Source: JANXQZ01 sp038225555
GTDB taxonomy: Bacteria; Acidobacteriota; Terriglobia; Bryobacterales; Bryobacteraceae
Reading direction: 5' to 3'
Length of the DNA: 64,000 bases
Assembly: GCA_038225555.1 (NCBI GenBank)
Contig: JBBRRB010000019.1
Coordinates: 1 to 64,000 of the forward strand
Part shown: positions 26,768 through 35,664 of the stretch, in pieces
Layout: the number at the start of each line of letters is the position of its first letter
Numbering within the stretch: the stretch's first letter is position 1
Position numbers and translations under genes: made by a program
Notes under the pieces: model-generated
Told to the model about the DNA's origin: nothing
The model's input: only the letters and a program-made list of their open reading frames with translations
Databases searched by the model: none

Positions 26768-27424
26768 ATGATGCTCCTAACCATGCAGCGCCGTCGATTC
26801 ATGAACACTTTACTTGCCGCGCCCGCCGCATCCAGCCTGCTGGCCCAGCAGCCCGCGCCAGGAGTGCAAGCCAACCCAGCGCCAGGGATCCCTGTTAATC
26901 CTGCGCAACCGATCCAGCCGCCCGTTCGCCTTATGGCCGAGCTCCCCAAGATAGACGCCAGCGTTGCCGATGCAGTTAGCGAGCCCGTTCCACACTTCTT
27001 CGCGCCAGCCCAATTCGCCGCACTCCAAAAACTTAGCGATCTGCTGATGCCCGCCATGAAAAACGCACCGGGCGCTCTGGACGCCAAAGCGGCCGAGTTC
27101 CTTGACTTCCTCATTGGAGACTCGCCCGCTGACCGGCAGCAGATCTACCGCGCCGGGTTGGACGCCGTCAACGCCCAAGCGGCCAAACAATTCAAGCGTT
27201 CCTTCGCCGACCTGGATGCGGCCCAGGCGGCCTCCCTGCTTTCCCCGCTAGGCGCCGCTTGGACCTATGCCGAACCGTCCGACCCTCTGGCGAAGTTCCT
27301 GCGTGTCGCCCGGCAAGATGTCCGCACGGCGACCGTGAATTCCCGCGAATACAACGCTAAAGGTCCCGCGCCGGGTGGCCGTCGTTTTGGCGTGAACGGG
27401 TTGTATTGGTACCCTCTCGACTAG
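26768..27424 (+). CDS. Gluconate 2-dehydrogenase subunit 3 family protein
   Basis: This 218-residue protein has a twin-arginine-like export signal (QRRRFMNTLLAAPAA) and a Pro/Gln/Ala-rich segment before the conserved domain. The domain starts near HFFAPAQFAALQKLSDLLMP, typical of the gamma subunit (subunit 3) of membrane-bound sugar-acid dehydrogenases. The subunit carries the Tat signal that exports the flavoprotein subunit in a complex. It is the first gene of an operon with a GMC flavoprotein and a multiheme cytochrome. The true start may be the ATG at residue 6 rather than the first one. Confidence 0.88.
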   Translation: MMLLTMQRRRFMNTLLAAPAASSLLAQQPAPGVQANPAPGIPVNPAQPIQPPVRLMAELPKIDASVADAVSEPVPHFFAPAQFAALQKLSDLLMPAMKNAPGALDAKAAEFLDFLIGDSPADRQQIYRAGLDAVNAQAAKQFKRSFADLDAAQAASLLSPLGAAWTYAEPSDPLAKFLRVARQDVRTATVNSREYNAKGPAPGGRRFGVNGLYWYPLD

Positions 27425-27440
27425 TCCCCCGGGGAAAGCG

Positions 27441-29013
27441 ATGACCAAAGACTACGACGTACTTATCATTGGATCCGGCGCTTCCGGCGGCATGGCCGCG
27501 CACACGCTGACGAAGAAGGGCATTTCCTGCCTTATGCTGGATGCGGGCCCGCTGGTGGATTTCAACAGGAACAGGGGTCCGAAAGCCGTTTACGAATTGC
27601 CCTATCGAGGATTTGGCGAGCCGGGAAGGCTACCGCACGTTCTTCAGGCGAATGAGTTCAACGCCAACCAATGGGCGGACGAAAAGCAGAACCCCTACAC
27701 GCACGATCCCAAGAGCCCGTTCAATTGGGTGAGAGTGCGGATGATTGGCGGCAAGTCGCTGTTCTGGGCGCGCATGTCGTTCCGCCTCAGCGATTACGAA
27801 TTCAAGGCGAAGGATCACGACGGGTACGGCGAGAACTGGCCCATTTCTTATGCCGACCTGAAGCCGTTTTACGATCGAGTGGAGCCGATTTTCCGCGTGG
27901 CCGGTCGGAAGGAAGGATGGACACAGCTTCCTGACGGGGTATTTCTCGAAGACGAATCGCCCTGGAGCGGCGCTATGCAGCGCTTCATCGCGTCTGCCGG
28001 CAAGCAGAACATTCCCGTTACGAAGATGCGCCGCGCAACTGGCGTCGGACAGTTTGCCAGCTCCTTCAATTTGCTGCTCCCGGACGCTCTCGAAACCGGA
28101 AACTTGAGCATCGTTCCCAACGCAGTTGTCCGCGACATCACGATTGACAAGAACACCGGGCTGGCGAACGGCGTAAATTTCCTGGATCGGCATTCCCGCC
28201 GCGAGATGCACGCCAAGGCTCGCGTGGTGGTGGTTGGGGCGTCGTGCCTGGAGAGCACCCGGATTCTTCTAAATTCCAAGATCGCCAACTCGAGCGGGGT
28301 GCTTGGCCATTACCTGCACGATCAGCTGTACATCTCGCAGGGAGTGCAGGCCGTCGTGCCGGAGGCGAAGGACGGGAAAGCTCCGCGCGGCTTGATGGGC
28401 GGCGGCGGTTACTCTCCTCGGTTTGTAAACCTGAAAGACGGGAAAGAGAAAGACTTCATTCGGGGCTACGCGTATGACTTCAGCACCGGGGGCAGCCCGG
28501 ATCAGAAATACATTCCCGGATATGGCGAGGAGTTCGAGAAAGCGCTAAACAGCTATCGGGGAGCGGGCGTTGCGGTCACCATCATGGGAGAGGTGCTGCC
28601 CCGGCACGAGAATTTCGTTGCGATCGAACAAGCAGGTGACGGACGCTTGGGGCATTCCCGCTCTGCATATTCAGGCCCGCTATTCCGACAACGAGTTCAA
28701 GATGGCCAAACACGCCATGAACACGTTCGAGGAGGTCTGCCTGGACGCGAAGTTTGAGGTGCTTGCCAAACACGATCAAATGTTCCCACCGGGCTACAGT
28801 ATCCACGAGTTGGGGACCTGCCGAATGGGGGACAATCCGAAGACCAGTGTCCTAAATCAGTGGAACCAGAGCCACGACGTGAAGAATTTGTTCGTGGTGG
28901 ATGGGAGCAGTTTTGTGAGCGGGGGATATCAGAATCCGACGATGACGATTCTGTCTCTCTCCATGCGTGCGTCCGAATACATGGCCGACGAAATGCGGAA
29001 AGGAAATCTTTGA
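27441..29013 (+). pseudogene. GMC-family flavoprotein dehydrogenase, frameshifted
   Basis: The first 395 or so codons read as a normal GMC oxidoreductase: FAD-binding IIGSGASGGMAA near the start, GGKSLFWARMSFR, and conserved middle segments. Around 28626-28634 (GAACAAGC) the frame shifts by one base: the original frame ends at 28757 in meaningless sequence, while the +1 frame continues as TDAWGIPALHIQARYSD through the C-terminal motifs HELGTCRMG and GGYQNPTMTI to 29013. Joined, it is about 523 residues, full length for gluconate/sugar dehydrogenase flavoproteins. No other damage is seen, so it is either a very young pseudogene or a sequencing error. Confidence 0.85.
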
Positions 29014-29474
29014 GAGCTGTTGTTCTGTTTCTTGCTGCAGCATGTCAACTCTTGGGCGAGCAGCCCATCCCATTCAGCCACAAGGCGCATGCGGGCGCGC
29101 TGAAAATGCAGTGCAAGATGTGTCATCCCAATCCGGATCCTGGCGAAATGATGACGATTGCAGCGGCATCGAAGTGCATGCAGTGCCACTCGACGATCAA
29201 GGCCGATAGTCCGCCGATTCTGAAGCTTGCTGGCTATGCGAAGAGCGATCGCGAGATTAAGTGGTCGCGGATCTATCAGGTTCCTGGCTACGTGAGATTC
29301 AGCCACCGATCGCATATGGAGACGGGCAACTCTTGCGAAGAATGTCACGGCAAGGTGGCGCAGCGGGAGGAGTTAACGAAGGAAGGAGATGTGTCGATGG
29401 GCGGGTGCATGAATTGCCATCGAACGAAGAAGGTGAGCATTGATTGCACGTTCTGTCACGAGCCGCAGAATTAG
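29010..29474 (+). CDS. Pentaheme c-type cytochrome
   Basis: This 154-residue exported protein has a signal peptide (RAVVLFLAAACQLLGEQ) and five CxxCH heme-attachment motifs: CKMCH, CMQCH, CEECH, CMNCH and CTFCH. FSHKAHA and FSHRSHM supply histidines likely to act as distal ligands, as in cytochrome c3/c7-type proteins. The start is TTG, forming a TTGA overlap with the flavoprotein stop, with AGGAAA just upstream. It would accept electrons from the dehydrogenase in the periplasm, a role usually filled by a different cytochrome c subunit in gluconate dehydrogenases. Confidence 0.88.
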   Translation: MRAVVLFLAAACQLLGEQPIPFSHKAHAGALKMQCKMCHPNPDPGEMMTIAAASKCMQCHSTIKADSPPILKLAGYAKSDREIKWSRIYQVPGYVRFSHRSHMETGNSCEECHGKVAQREELTKEGDVSMGGCMNCHRTKKVSIDCTFCHEPQN

Positions 29475-29489
29475 AATCTCACGGCGACG

Positions 29490-30422
29490 CTAAATGCGCA
29501 CGGAAATTTCACCCTTTCCCCAAGTAGTTTGCCGGCCCACTCCTGTGAATTGGCCAGCAATCAAATACGGGATAAACTCACGCAGTTCCCCTTCATACTC
29601 CGCTACTCCGACAAATCCACCTAGCGGATGACTCTGTCGAGTTCGGGTGCTGAAGCGCGTAACTTCCTTATGCCGAATCTCACAGCGAGTCATTGCAATT
29701 GCTTCCGCCCGACGCCCGAATTCCGCAAAGTCTATCTCTAGCGGACCTGCTCCATACAGTGCGCGCAGGATGCTCAGACGGTCCCGCAACCGCGCCAGCA
29801 ACACGCCAAACTCGGGACGCTCAACAACGCCGTGGTCGGCCTTCAACTCCATCGGAGTACTGAAGCTCACTTCAACTCGCGGCACTGGCCTGCACCATGC
29901 CTCCAGACTCAGCGAGCAAGGTTCAATTTGTGATGCCGAAAGCGAGACGCCATCGAAGAGCCTCCGAACCACCTCGCCTGACACATCCAGCAGGTCTACG
30001 CTCGTTAGCGCGGATTGCGCACGCCCTGGACCAAGCCCCTCGCTCACTAACTGTACGAACGCCTGTACAAAATAGCCAATCACTAGCTCCTGCAAATCAA
30101 ACAAATGAACGTCGAAATAGAAAGACTCGCCCGGCTGCACGGTGCGCCCATCCAAATGCGCCGCTCGAAAAACGAAGGGCCGCGGCGGATCTGCGAGCCC
30201 GCTTGGTCCTTCATCGCTCGCCCGCGGCTCGAAAACACGCGCATAGACGCAAGAATCCCGGACTTGGCACACCCTGCTGTCTACACACTGGGGAGCGCAG
30301 GCGATCTTACGAAATATCGTTCCGAACGCTCCTCGTAATACATTGGCCGCCTTGCCTCGTGCGAAATGCACGCGTCCCTTCGCGACGAAGTGGAAGCGCA
30401 TTCGGTAAAAGCAAAACTCCAT
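29490..30422 (-). CDS. Cas6-like CRISPR RNA endoribonuclease (RAMP), orphan
   Basis: This 310-residue protein resembles the Cas6 family of RAMP nucleases that cut precursor CRISPR RNA. The C-terminal segment FVGVAEYEGEL and the glycine-rich loop GVGRQTTWGKGE (about 294-305) are the strongest match. Near the N-terminus LRGAFG is followed by four cysteines (C42, C46, C52, C58), a cluster also seen in this subfamily and probably a zinc site. No CRISPR array and no other cas gene is present within the window on either side. It lies between the cytochrome and fadN genes with only 41 bases to the divergent fadN start. Either the array is elsewhere or the protein has another RNA target. Confidence 0.75.
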   Translation of the reverse strand: MEFCFYRMRFHFVAKGRVHFARGKAANVLRGAFGTIFRKIACAPQCVDSRVCQVRDSCVYARVFEPRASDEGPSGLADPPRPFVFRAAHLDGRTVQPGESFYFDVHLFDLQELVIGYFVQAFVQLVSEGLGPGRAQSALTSVDLLDVSGEVVRRLFDGVSLSASQIEPCSLSLEAWCRPVPRVEVSFSTPMELKADHGVVERPEFGVLLARLRDRLSILRALYGAGPLEIDFAEFGRRAEAIAMTRCEIRHKEVTRFSTRTRQSHPLGGFVGVAEYEGELREFIPYLIAGQFTGVGRQTTWGKGEISVRI

Positions 30423-30463
30423 CTCCCAATGATGCCCCGAAGTACAATGAACGAGGAATATTC

Positions 30464-32779
30464 ATGAGAACACTTCGTCGTGTAGCCGTCCTGGGAGCCG
30501 GGACCATGGGAGCCCGCATCGCCGCGCATTTTGCGAACGCAGGCGTTCCCTCAGTTCTTCTCGACATCGTCCTTCCTGGTCAATCCCACCGGAACGCGGC
30601 AGCAATCAAAGGCATCGAGAACGCCGCGAAGCAGAAGCCAAGCGGCTTCTTCACCGAGTCCGCGATGTCCCTCATCAAGCCCGGAAACCTCGAAGACAAC
30701 CTCGACCAAATCGCGGATTGCGATTGGATCATCGAAGCCGTAACGGAAGATCTTCAAATTAAGCGAGATCTTTGGCATCGAGTCGAACTCATCCGCCGCC
30801 CCGATGCGATTCTCTCCACCAACACCAGCGGCATCCCTCTGGCGCGCATTGCAGAAGGCTTCTCTCCCAGTTTTCGGGCCCACTTCCTCGGCACGCATTT
30901 CTTCAACCCGCCTCGCTATCTGCACTTGATGGAGATGATTCCGGGTGCGGATACCGATCCCGACGTGATCCGCTTCGTCACCGAATACGCCGATCGCAAA
31001 CTCGGCAAGGGCGTGGTGCCCTGCAAAGATACGCCTAACTTTATCGCCAATCGTATCGGCAGCTTCTTCGGCTCCACCATCGCGAAAGTAACGATGGAGG
31101 ACGATTATTCCGTCGAAGAAGTGGACGCTCTCACCGGCCCTCTCATCGGTCTTCCCAACAGCGCCAGCTTTCGACTGCTCGACATTGTGGGTCTCGATGT
31201 TTGGGCGTTTGTCGGCAGCAACCTTTATGACGCTGTCCCGCACGATCCCTGGCGCGAGCGCTTCCTGCCCACGCCTTATCAGAAGGAAATGCTGCAGCGC
31301 AAGTGGCTGGGTGAGAAGACCGGCCAAGGCTTTTACAAACGGGTCGGCAAGGGGGACAACAAAGAGATCTGGGTAATTGATTGGAAGACCTTCGAGTACA
31401 AGCCTCTCCCGAAGGTGAAGTTTCCGTCAGCCGAGGCGGCGAAGTCTATTGAAGACCTGCCCGAGCGGCTTCGGACTCTAGTTAGTGGCAACGATCGTGT
31501 GGGCAACTTCCTCTGGAAGGTGTTCAGCGACGTGTTCCTCTATTCCGCCGCAATGATTCCCGAGATCTCAGACCGCATTGTCGAAATCGATCAAGCCATG
31601 CGCTGGGGCTACGCCAACAAGCTTGGACCATTCGAACTATGGGATGCGCTGGGCTTCAAAGCCGTCGTCGATCGACTCGAATCCGAGCATCGCCCCATCC
31701 CCCAAAACATCCAGGACGCGCTGGCATCAGGCGCAACTTCGTTCTACGAGCGCAAGCACAAGACTTACTTCGACTTTGCACGCCATCGCTTCGAACCGCT
31801 CGAAGAGCGCCCTGGCATACTGATGCTGTCGGATGTAAAGCAGTCCAATGGAGTGATCCGTCAGAATCCCGGCGCGTCTCTCATCGATCTCGGGGACGGT
31901 GTTTGCTGCGTCGAGTTTCACAGCAAGATGAACGCCATTGGCGAAGACAACATCGCCATGCTCTACGCCGGTCTGGATGAACTCAACACCAACTTCGATG
32001 CCATGGTGGTGGCCAACGATGGGCAGGATTTCAGCGTAGGCGCCAACCTGATGATGATGCTGCTGGGTGCCCAGGAAGGCGAGTGGGACGATCTGAACGC
32101 CGCTGTAAACCGTTTCCAGCAGGTCAACATGGCCATGAAGTACGCGCCTAAGCCGGTAGTCGCTGCACCATTCTCGCGGACTCTCGGCGGCGGGTGCGAA
32201 ATCGCGTTGCACGCCAGCAAGGTGCAGGCGTCTGCCGAGCTCTACATGGGCCTGGTCGAAGTCGGCGTGGGTCTAATACCGGGCGGCGGCGGATGCAAGG
32301 AACTGCTCGCCCGCTTGAAGGATCCGCGCAAAGTTTTCGAACTGATCGGCTATGCCAAGGTTTCCTCCAGCGCCGAGGATGCCAAACACCTCGGGCTCTT
32401 GCACCGGACCGATGCTATCTCGATGAACCCTGAGCGTTTGGTGGGCGACGCTAAAGCTCTGGCCAAGTCGCTGGTGGCAGACTATACGCCAGGCACGCCG
32501 CGTCAGGACATCAAAGTTCATGGCGAAGCCGCTTTTGCCATGCTCAAAATTGGAATCTGGAGCGCCCGGCAGGGAGATTACATCAGCGACTATGATGTCG
32601 TGGTCGGCGAAAAGCTGGCGCTGATCTTGACGGGCGGACATCTCACAGGCGAGCATTCCGTTTCCGAGCAATACCTGCTTGACCTGGAGCGCGAAGCGTT
32701 TCTCAGTCTTTGCGGCAATCCCAAAACTCAGGAGCGGATGCAGTTTATGCTCAAGACAGGGAAGCCGCTCCGCAACTAA
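30464..32779 (+). CDS. fadN: 3-hydroxyacyl-CoA dehydrogenase / enoyl-CoA hydratase
   Basis: This 771-residue bifunctional beta-oxidation enzyme has an N-terminal NAD-binding 3-hydroxyacyl-CoA dehydrogenase domain (AVLGAGTMGARIAAHF at 8-23, catalytic histidine expected in LGTHFFNP), a helical C-terminal dehydrogenase domain, and then a crotonase-like hydratase domain in the last third (DFSVGANLMMML, and GLVEVGVGLIPGGGG with the acidic residue). The order dehydrogenase-then-hydratase is that of Bacillus FadN and the reverse of FadB. The ATG at 30464 with GAGG upstream is chosen over a long open stretch that overlaps the Cas6-like gene. fadA follows after 9 bases. Confidence 0.94.
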   Translation: MRTLRRVAVLGAGTMGARIAAHFANAGVPSVLLDIVLPGQSHRNAAAIKGIENAAKQKPSGFFTESAMSLIKPGNLEDNLDQIADCDWIIEAVTEDLQIKRDLWHRVELIRRPDAILSTNTSGIPLARIAEGFSPSFRAHFLGTHFFNPPRYLHLMEMIPGADTDPDVIRFVTEYADRKLGKGVVPCKDTPNFIANRIGSFFGSTIAKVTMEDDYSVEEVDALTGPLIGLPNSASFRLLDIVGLDVWAFVGSNLYDAVPHDPWRERFLPTPYQKEMLQRKWLGEKTGQGFYKRVGKGDNKEIWVIDWKTFEYKPLPKVKFPSAEAAKSIEDLPERLRTLVSGNDRVGNFLWKVFSDVFLYSAAMIPEISDRIVEIDQAMRWGYANKLGPFELWDALGFKAVVDRLESEHRPIPQNIQDALASGATSFYERKHKTYFDFARHRFEPLEERPGILMLSDVKQSNGVIRQNPGASLIDLGDGVCCVEFHSKMNAIGEDNIAMLYAGLDELNTNFDAMVVANDGQDFSVGANLMMMLLGAQEGEWDDLNAAVNRFQQVNMAMKYAPKPVVAAPFSRTLGGGCEIALHASKVQASAELYMGLVEVGVGLIPGGGGCKELLARLKDPRKVFELIGYAKVSSSAEDAKHLGLLHRTDAISMNPERLVGDAKALAKSLVADYTPGTPRQDIKVHGEAAFAMLKIGIWSARQGDYISDYDVVVGEKLALILTGGHLTGEHSVSEQYLLDLEREAFLSLCGNPKTQERMQFMLKTGKPLRN

Positions 32780-32788
32780 CGAGGAAAT

Positions 32789-33967
32789 ATGACCGAAGCA
32801 GTAATTATCGATTGTCTCCGAACCCCCGTGGGGAAAGCCCCGCGAGGCACTCTGAAGAATTCGCGTCCGGACGATCTGGCCGCCTTGATTTTCAGAACGC
32901 TGATGCAAAAATACCCGCAAGTGCCGCTCGACGAGATCGACGACGTCATCCTCGGCTGCGCCAGTCCGGAAGCCGAATCGGGCATGAACATGGCTCGCGT
33001 GGCTGCCCTCCGCGCGGGATTCCCTGACTCAGTCCCTGGCGTCACCATCAACCGCTTCTGCTCCTCCGGCCTGCAATCGATCGCCATGGCAGCCGACCGC
33101 ATTCGCTCCGGCGGTGCCCAAATCATCATCGCGGGCGGTGCCGAATCCATGAGCCTGCTGCCGATGTCAGGCCATAAGTTTGCGCCCAATCCTTACATGG
33201 TCGACCATTTACCGCAGATCTACATGGGCATGGGCCTGACCGCCGAACAAGTTGTGCGCAAGTACGATGTGAATCGCGAGGATGCCGACCGCTTCGCATA
33301 TCAGAGCCACCAGAAGGCCCTCAGCGCGCAAGCAGCGGGCCTCTTTGACGACGAACTGGTGCCTGTTGAAGTGGAAACGACATCGCTTCTCAACGGCAAA
33401 GCTGAGACTCGCAAGTCCACTTTCTCGAAAGACGAAGGACCCCGCGCAGATACCTCGTTCGAAGCGCTCTCTAAGCTGCGCCCGGTCTTCCAGGCCAACG
33501 GCAGCGTCACCGCAGGCAACTCCTCGCAGACCAGTGACGGCGCTGCGGCCGCCATTGTCATGTCCGACAAGAAGGCGCGCGAACTTGGCCTCAAACCTAA
33601 AGCGCGCTTCGTCAGCTTTGGCGTGGGCGGCGTGCCTCCAGAGATCATGGGCATCGGACCGGTAGTTGCAATTCCCAAGGCGCTGGCCTTAGCTGGTCTC
33701 AAGATCGAAGACATCGGCGTTGTCGAATTAAACGAGGCGTTCGCATGCCAGTCTCTTGCCGTCATTCGCAGAGCTGGCCTGAACCCTGAAACGGTGAATC
33801 CCAACGGAGGCGCAATCGCGCTAGGCCACCCCCTGGGCTGCACGGGTGCCAAGCTGACGGCCAGCATTCTTCGGGAATTGGATCGTCGCCAGGCCCGCTA
33901 CGGCATGGTCACCATGTGCGTTGGCGGAGGCCAGGGCGCTGCTGGCATATACGAGCGTCTGAACTAA
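32789..33967 (+). CDS. fadA: Acetyl-CoA acyltransferase (3-ketoacyl-CoA thiolase)
   Basis: This 392-residue thiolase carries out the last step of beta-oxidation, releasing acetyl-CoA. The nucleophilic cysteine is in NRFCSSGLQSIAMA (about residue 91). The other catalytic residues are in NVNGGAIALGHPLGCTGA-type sequence (here NPNGGAIALGHPLGCTGA, His near 350) and the C-terminal MCVGGGQG with the second cysteine. Length and order are standard. It is the second gene of the fadN-fadA operon. Confidence 0.96.
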   Translation: MTEAVIIDCLRTPVGKAPRGTLKNSRPDDLAALIFRTLMQKYPQVPLDEIDDVILGCASPEAESGMNMARVAALRAGFPDSVPGVTINRFCSSGLQSIAMAADRIRSGGAQIIIAGGAESMSLLPMSGHKFAPNPYMVDHLPQIYMGMGLTAEQVVRKYDVNREDADRFAYQSHQKALSAQAAGLFDDELVPVEVETTSLLNGKAETRKSTFSKDEGPRADTSFEALSKLRPVFQANGSVTAGNSSQTSDGAAAAIVMSDKKARELGLKPKARFVSFGVGGVPPEIMGIGPVVAIPKALALAGLKIEDIGVVELNEAFACQSLAVIRRAGLNPETVNPNGGAIALGHPLGCTGAKLTASILRELDRRQARYGMVTMCVGGGQGAAGIYERLN

Positions 33968-33992
33968 ATTTCACCGCCTATTGTGAGACCGC

Positions 33993-34461
33993 TTAGACGA
34001 TCCGCCGCACGCCGAATTGGCTAGCCTCCACCAATGCCTGATGATCGAGAGTCAGCGGATGAGTTTCTTCAAACCTGAGCTGTTGATGAATCAGGCGAGC
34101 ACAGGCGCGGGTGCGCGTAGAGTCCCGGCTGACAACGGCGGATGGCCGAAGATGGAGAAATGCAAGCCGCTCGGGGTCGTCCAGATCGCAGATTGACTCC
34201 TGCTCGTCGAGCTGGTATTTTGCGATCGCGCGAACGCTTCCGGGCTACGCCGGACTCCCTGCCAGAATAGCCTGCGACCACTCGGGAAATCGCCCGAAGG
34301 ATTCGGCAATTGCTCCCGCAGCCGCCCCGCTCAAATAAAGTACTGAGTAGAGATCGGGGTTGTCGAGGCAACCGCCCCTGCGGGGAAACATACAGGGCAC
34401 CTCCGGGCTCGTCAACGGCAGACTCTGGATGATAGGGGAATACACGATACAGCGCAGGCAC
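33993..34461 (-). pseudogene. RES-domain toxin, inactivated
   Basis: The RES toxin family degrades NAD. Here the N-terminus starts at a GTG and reads ALYRVFPYHPESAVDEPGG, then at a G/C-rich tract (34371-34385) the frame shifts by one base and continues with LDNPDLYSVLYLSGAAAGAIAESF. A TAG at 34245-34247 then interrupts that frame, and the same frame resumes with VRAIAKYQLDEQESI and ends RRIV at 33993. With one frameshift and one internal stop the product cannot be a full toxin. The repaired protein would be about 155 residues, normal for the family. The matching antitoxin is encoded directly upstream. Confidence 0.7.
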
Positions 34462-34748
34462 ATCAAACTAAGCGAATGCGCCCCGTGCATGGCAAGCACG
34501 TCGATCGGCCGAGCGCCGCCGAGGAGCGGTTCGGACCCGCCTAGACACATGGCCGCCGCCTCGCGCCCGTATACTCTCAGAATGCGAGTAAGTATGTCGT
34601 GAAGGTCCAGTATTCTGCGCCCCATCTCAGCGCTCACCGCCTCGGTTCCCGATCCCCAACGCGAAACCTGCGCCCGATCTGCGCCGAGCAGCCGCGCGGC
34701 CGCGTTCGTTCCCAGACCATCGACAACTCGTGCGAGTAACGGCCGCAT
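34245..34748 (-). CDS. Xre/MbcA/ParS-type antitoxin (DUF2384), reading into RES remnant
   Basis: Residues 1-95 match the antitoxin partner of RES toxins. A helix-turn-helix is seen in AAARLLGADRAQVSRWGSG, followed by the toxin-binding domain with MCLGGSEPLLGGARPIDVLAMHGA. The frame has no stop at the expected end of the antitoxin (near 34462) and instead runs into the broken toxin gene until the TAG at 34245, so the current product would be an antitoxin with a piece of RES domain attached. The start is not certain: I used the ATG at 34748, and the frame is open further upstream toward the divergent pentapeptide-repeat gene. Confidence 0.65.
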   Translation of the reverse strand: MRPLLARVVDGLGTNAAARLLGADRAQVSRWGSGTEAVSAEMGRRILDLHDILTRILRVYGREAAAMCLGGSEPLLGGARPIDVLAMHGAHSLSLMCLRCIVYSPIIQSLPLTSPEVPCMFPRRGGCLDNPDLYSVLYLSGAAAGAIAESFGRFPEWSQAILAGSPA

Positions 34749-34826
34749 GTCTGCCAACGCGTCGGCGCAGGGGCGCAGGCGGATGGTTCCGGCACCCGGC
34801 GTCCAAGTTCGTTTGGGGCGAGTACG

Positions 34827-35615
34827 ATGAGTATCATTATGTCCGTTCGCGAACCTAGACAGCGCCCTGTTTCCTGGGCACAGCACAAGCAGACCATAAA
34901 GCACCCCTGGCTGGTGCCCTATCACGCAATCGAATATGCGGCTGAGTGGATTGCGCACGTTCTGAGCGGCTGGGTGCTGCTAGATGCGCTTGAATACCTG
35001 GGCAAGTTTTCGATTCTCGTGGCTGTTATCTTCTACTTCACCGAGAGCGGCGATCGTCAAAAGCAGAAGCATTACCAGGCGTGGCAGGTGATTAATACAG
35101 CGCAAGGAAAGGGCGGCAGCGGCGGACGGATCGAGGCGCTTCACGAACTGAACCATGATCGGGTGCCGCTCGTCGGCGTGGATCTGGCGGGTGCGTTTCT
35201 TCAGGGACTTGTACTAGAGCGGGCAAACCTGCTGCGGGCGCGCTTTCAAGGTGCAGACTTGCGGAACGCTATTCTCCGCGGCGCCAATCTAACTTACGCG
35301 AACCTGAGTTCGGCGAACATTCGGAATGGGAACCTGGAACGCGCGAATTTGGAAAACGCCGACTTGGAAGATGCCGATCTGTTTGCCGCCAATCTGTCTG
35401 AGGCGAAAATGGCGCAAGCTAATTTAGAACAGGCGGATCTACGAAACTCAGACCTACGTGGATTTCACTGGGAGAAAATAGCGAACATTCGGCTGGCGAA
35501 TATCCATGGAGTTCGGAACGCGCCTGCAGGGTTCATCGGTTGGGCAGTGCGGAAAGGGGCAGTTGATGAGGAGTCGGATACGGCATGGAATGCGCTGCTG
35601 CCGGCCGCCCAATGA
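34827..35615 (+). CDS. Pentapeptide-repeat protein with membrane segments
   Basis: This 262-residue protein has a hydrophobic region at about 40-75 that probably spans or enters the membrane, then a pentapeptide-repeat right-handed beta-helix from about 112 to 215, with units such as ANLLR, ADLRN, ANLTY, ANLEN, ADLED and ADLRN following the A(D/N)LXX rule. No enzyme motif is present. Pentapeptide proteins can mimic DNA or act as scaffolds, and the membrane-linked type often has no known role. It starts divergently from the RES antitoxin. The start could be the second ATG at 34839. Confidence 0.85.
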   Translation: MSIIMSVREPRQRPVSWAQHKQTIKHPWLVPYHAIEYAAEWIAHVLSGWVLLDALEYLGKFSILVAVIFYFTESGDRQKQKHYQAWQVINTAQGKGGSGGRIEALHELNHDRVPLVGVDLAGAFLQGLVLERANLLRARFQGADLRNAILRGANLTYANLSSANIRNGNLERANLENADLEDADLFAANLSEAKMAQANLEQADLRNSDLRGFHWEKIANIRLANIHGVRNAPAGFIGWAVRKGAVDEESDTAWNALLPAAQ

Positions 35616-35664
35616 GAGTGGAGAAGTTGAAGCCGGAAAGGCTCCAACTCCTTCCAGAGTGCCT

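Noticed and set aside
29897..30463. Extension of fadN by 189 codons upstream
   Set aside because: The extension is antisense to the Cas6-like gene and does not resemble FadN. The ATG at 30464 has a ribosome binding site and begins the NAD-binding domain.
29400..30500. CRISPR array next to the Cas6-like gene
   Set aside because: No regularly spaced direct repeats are visible near this gene or elsewhere in the window.
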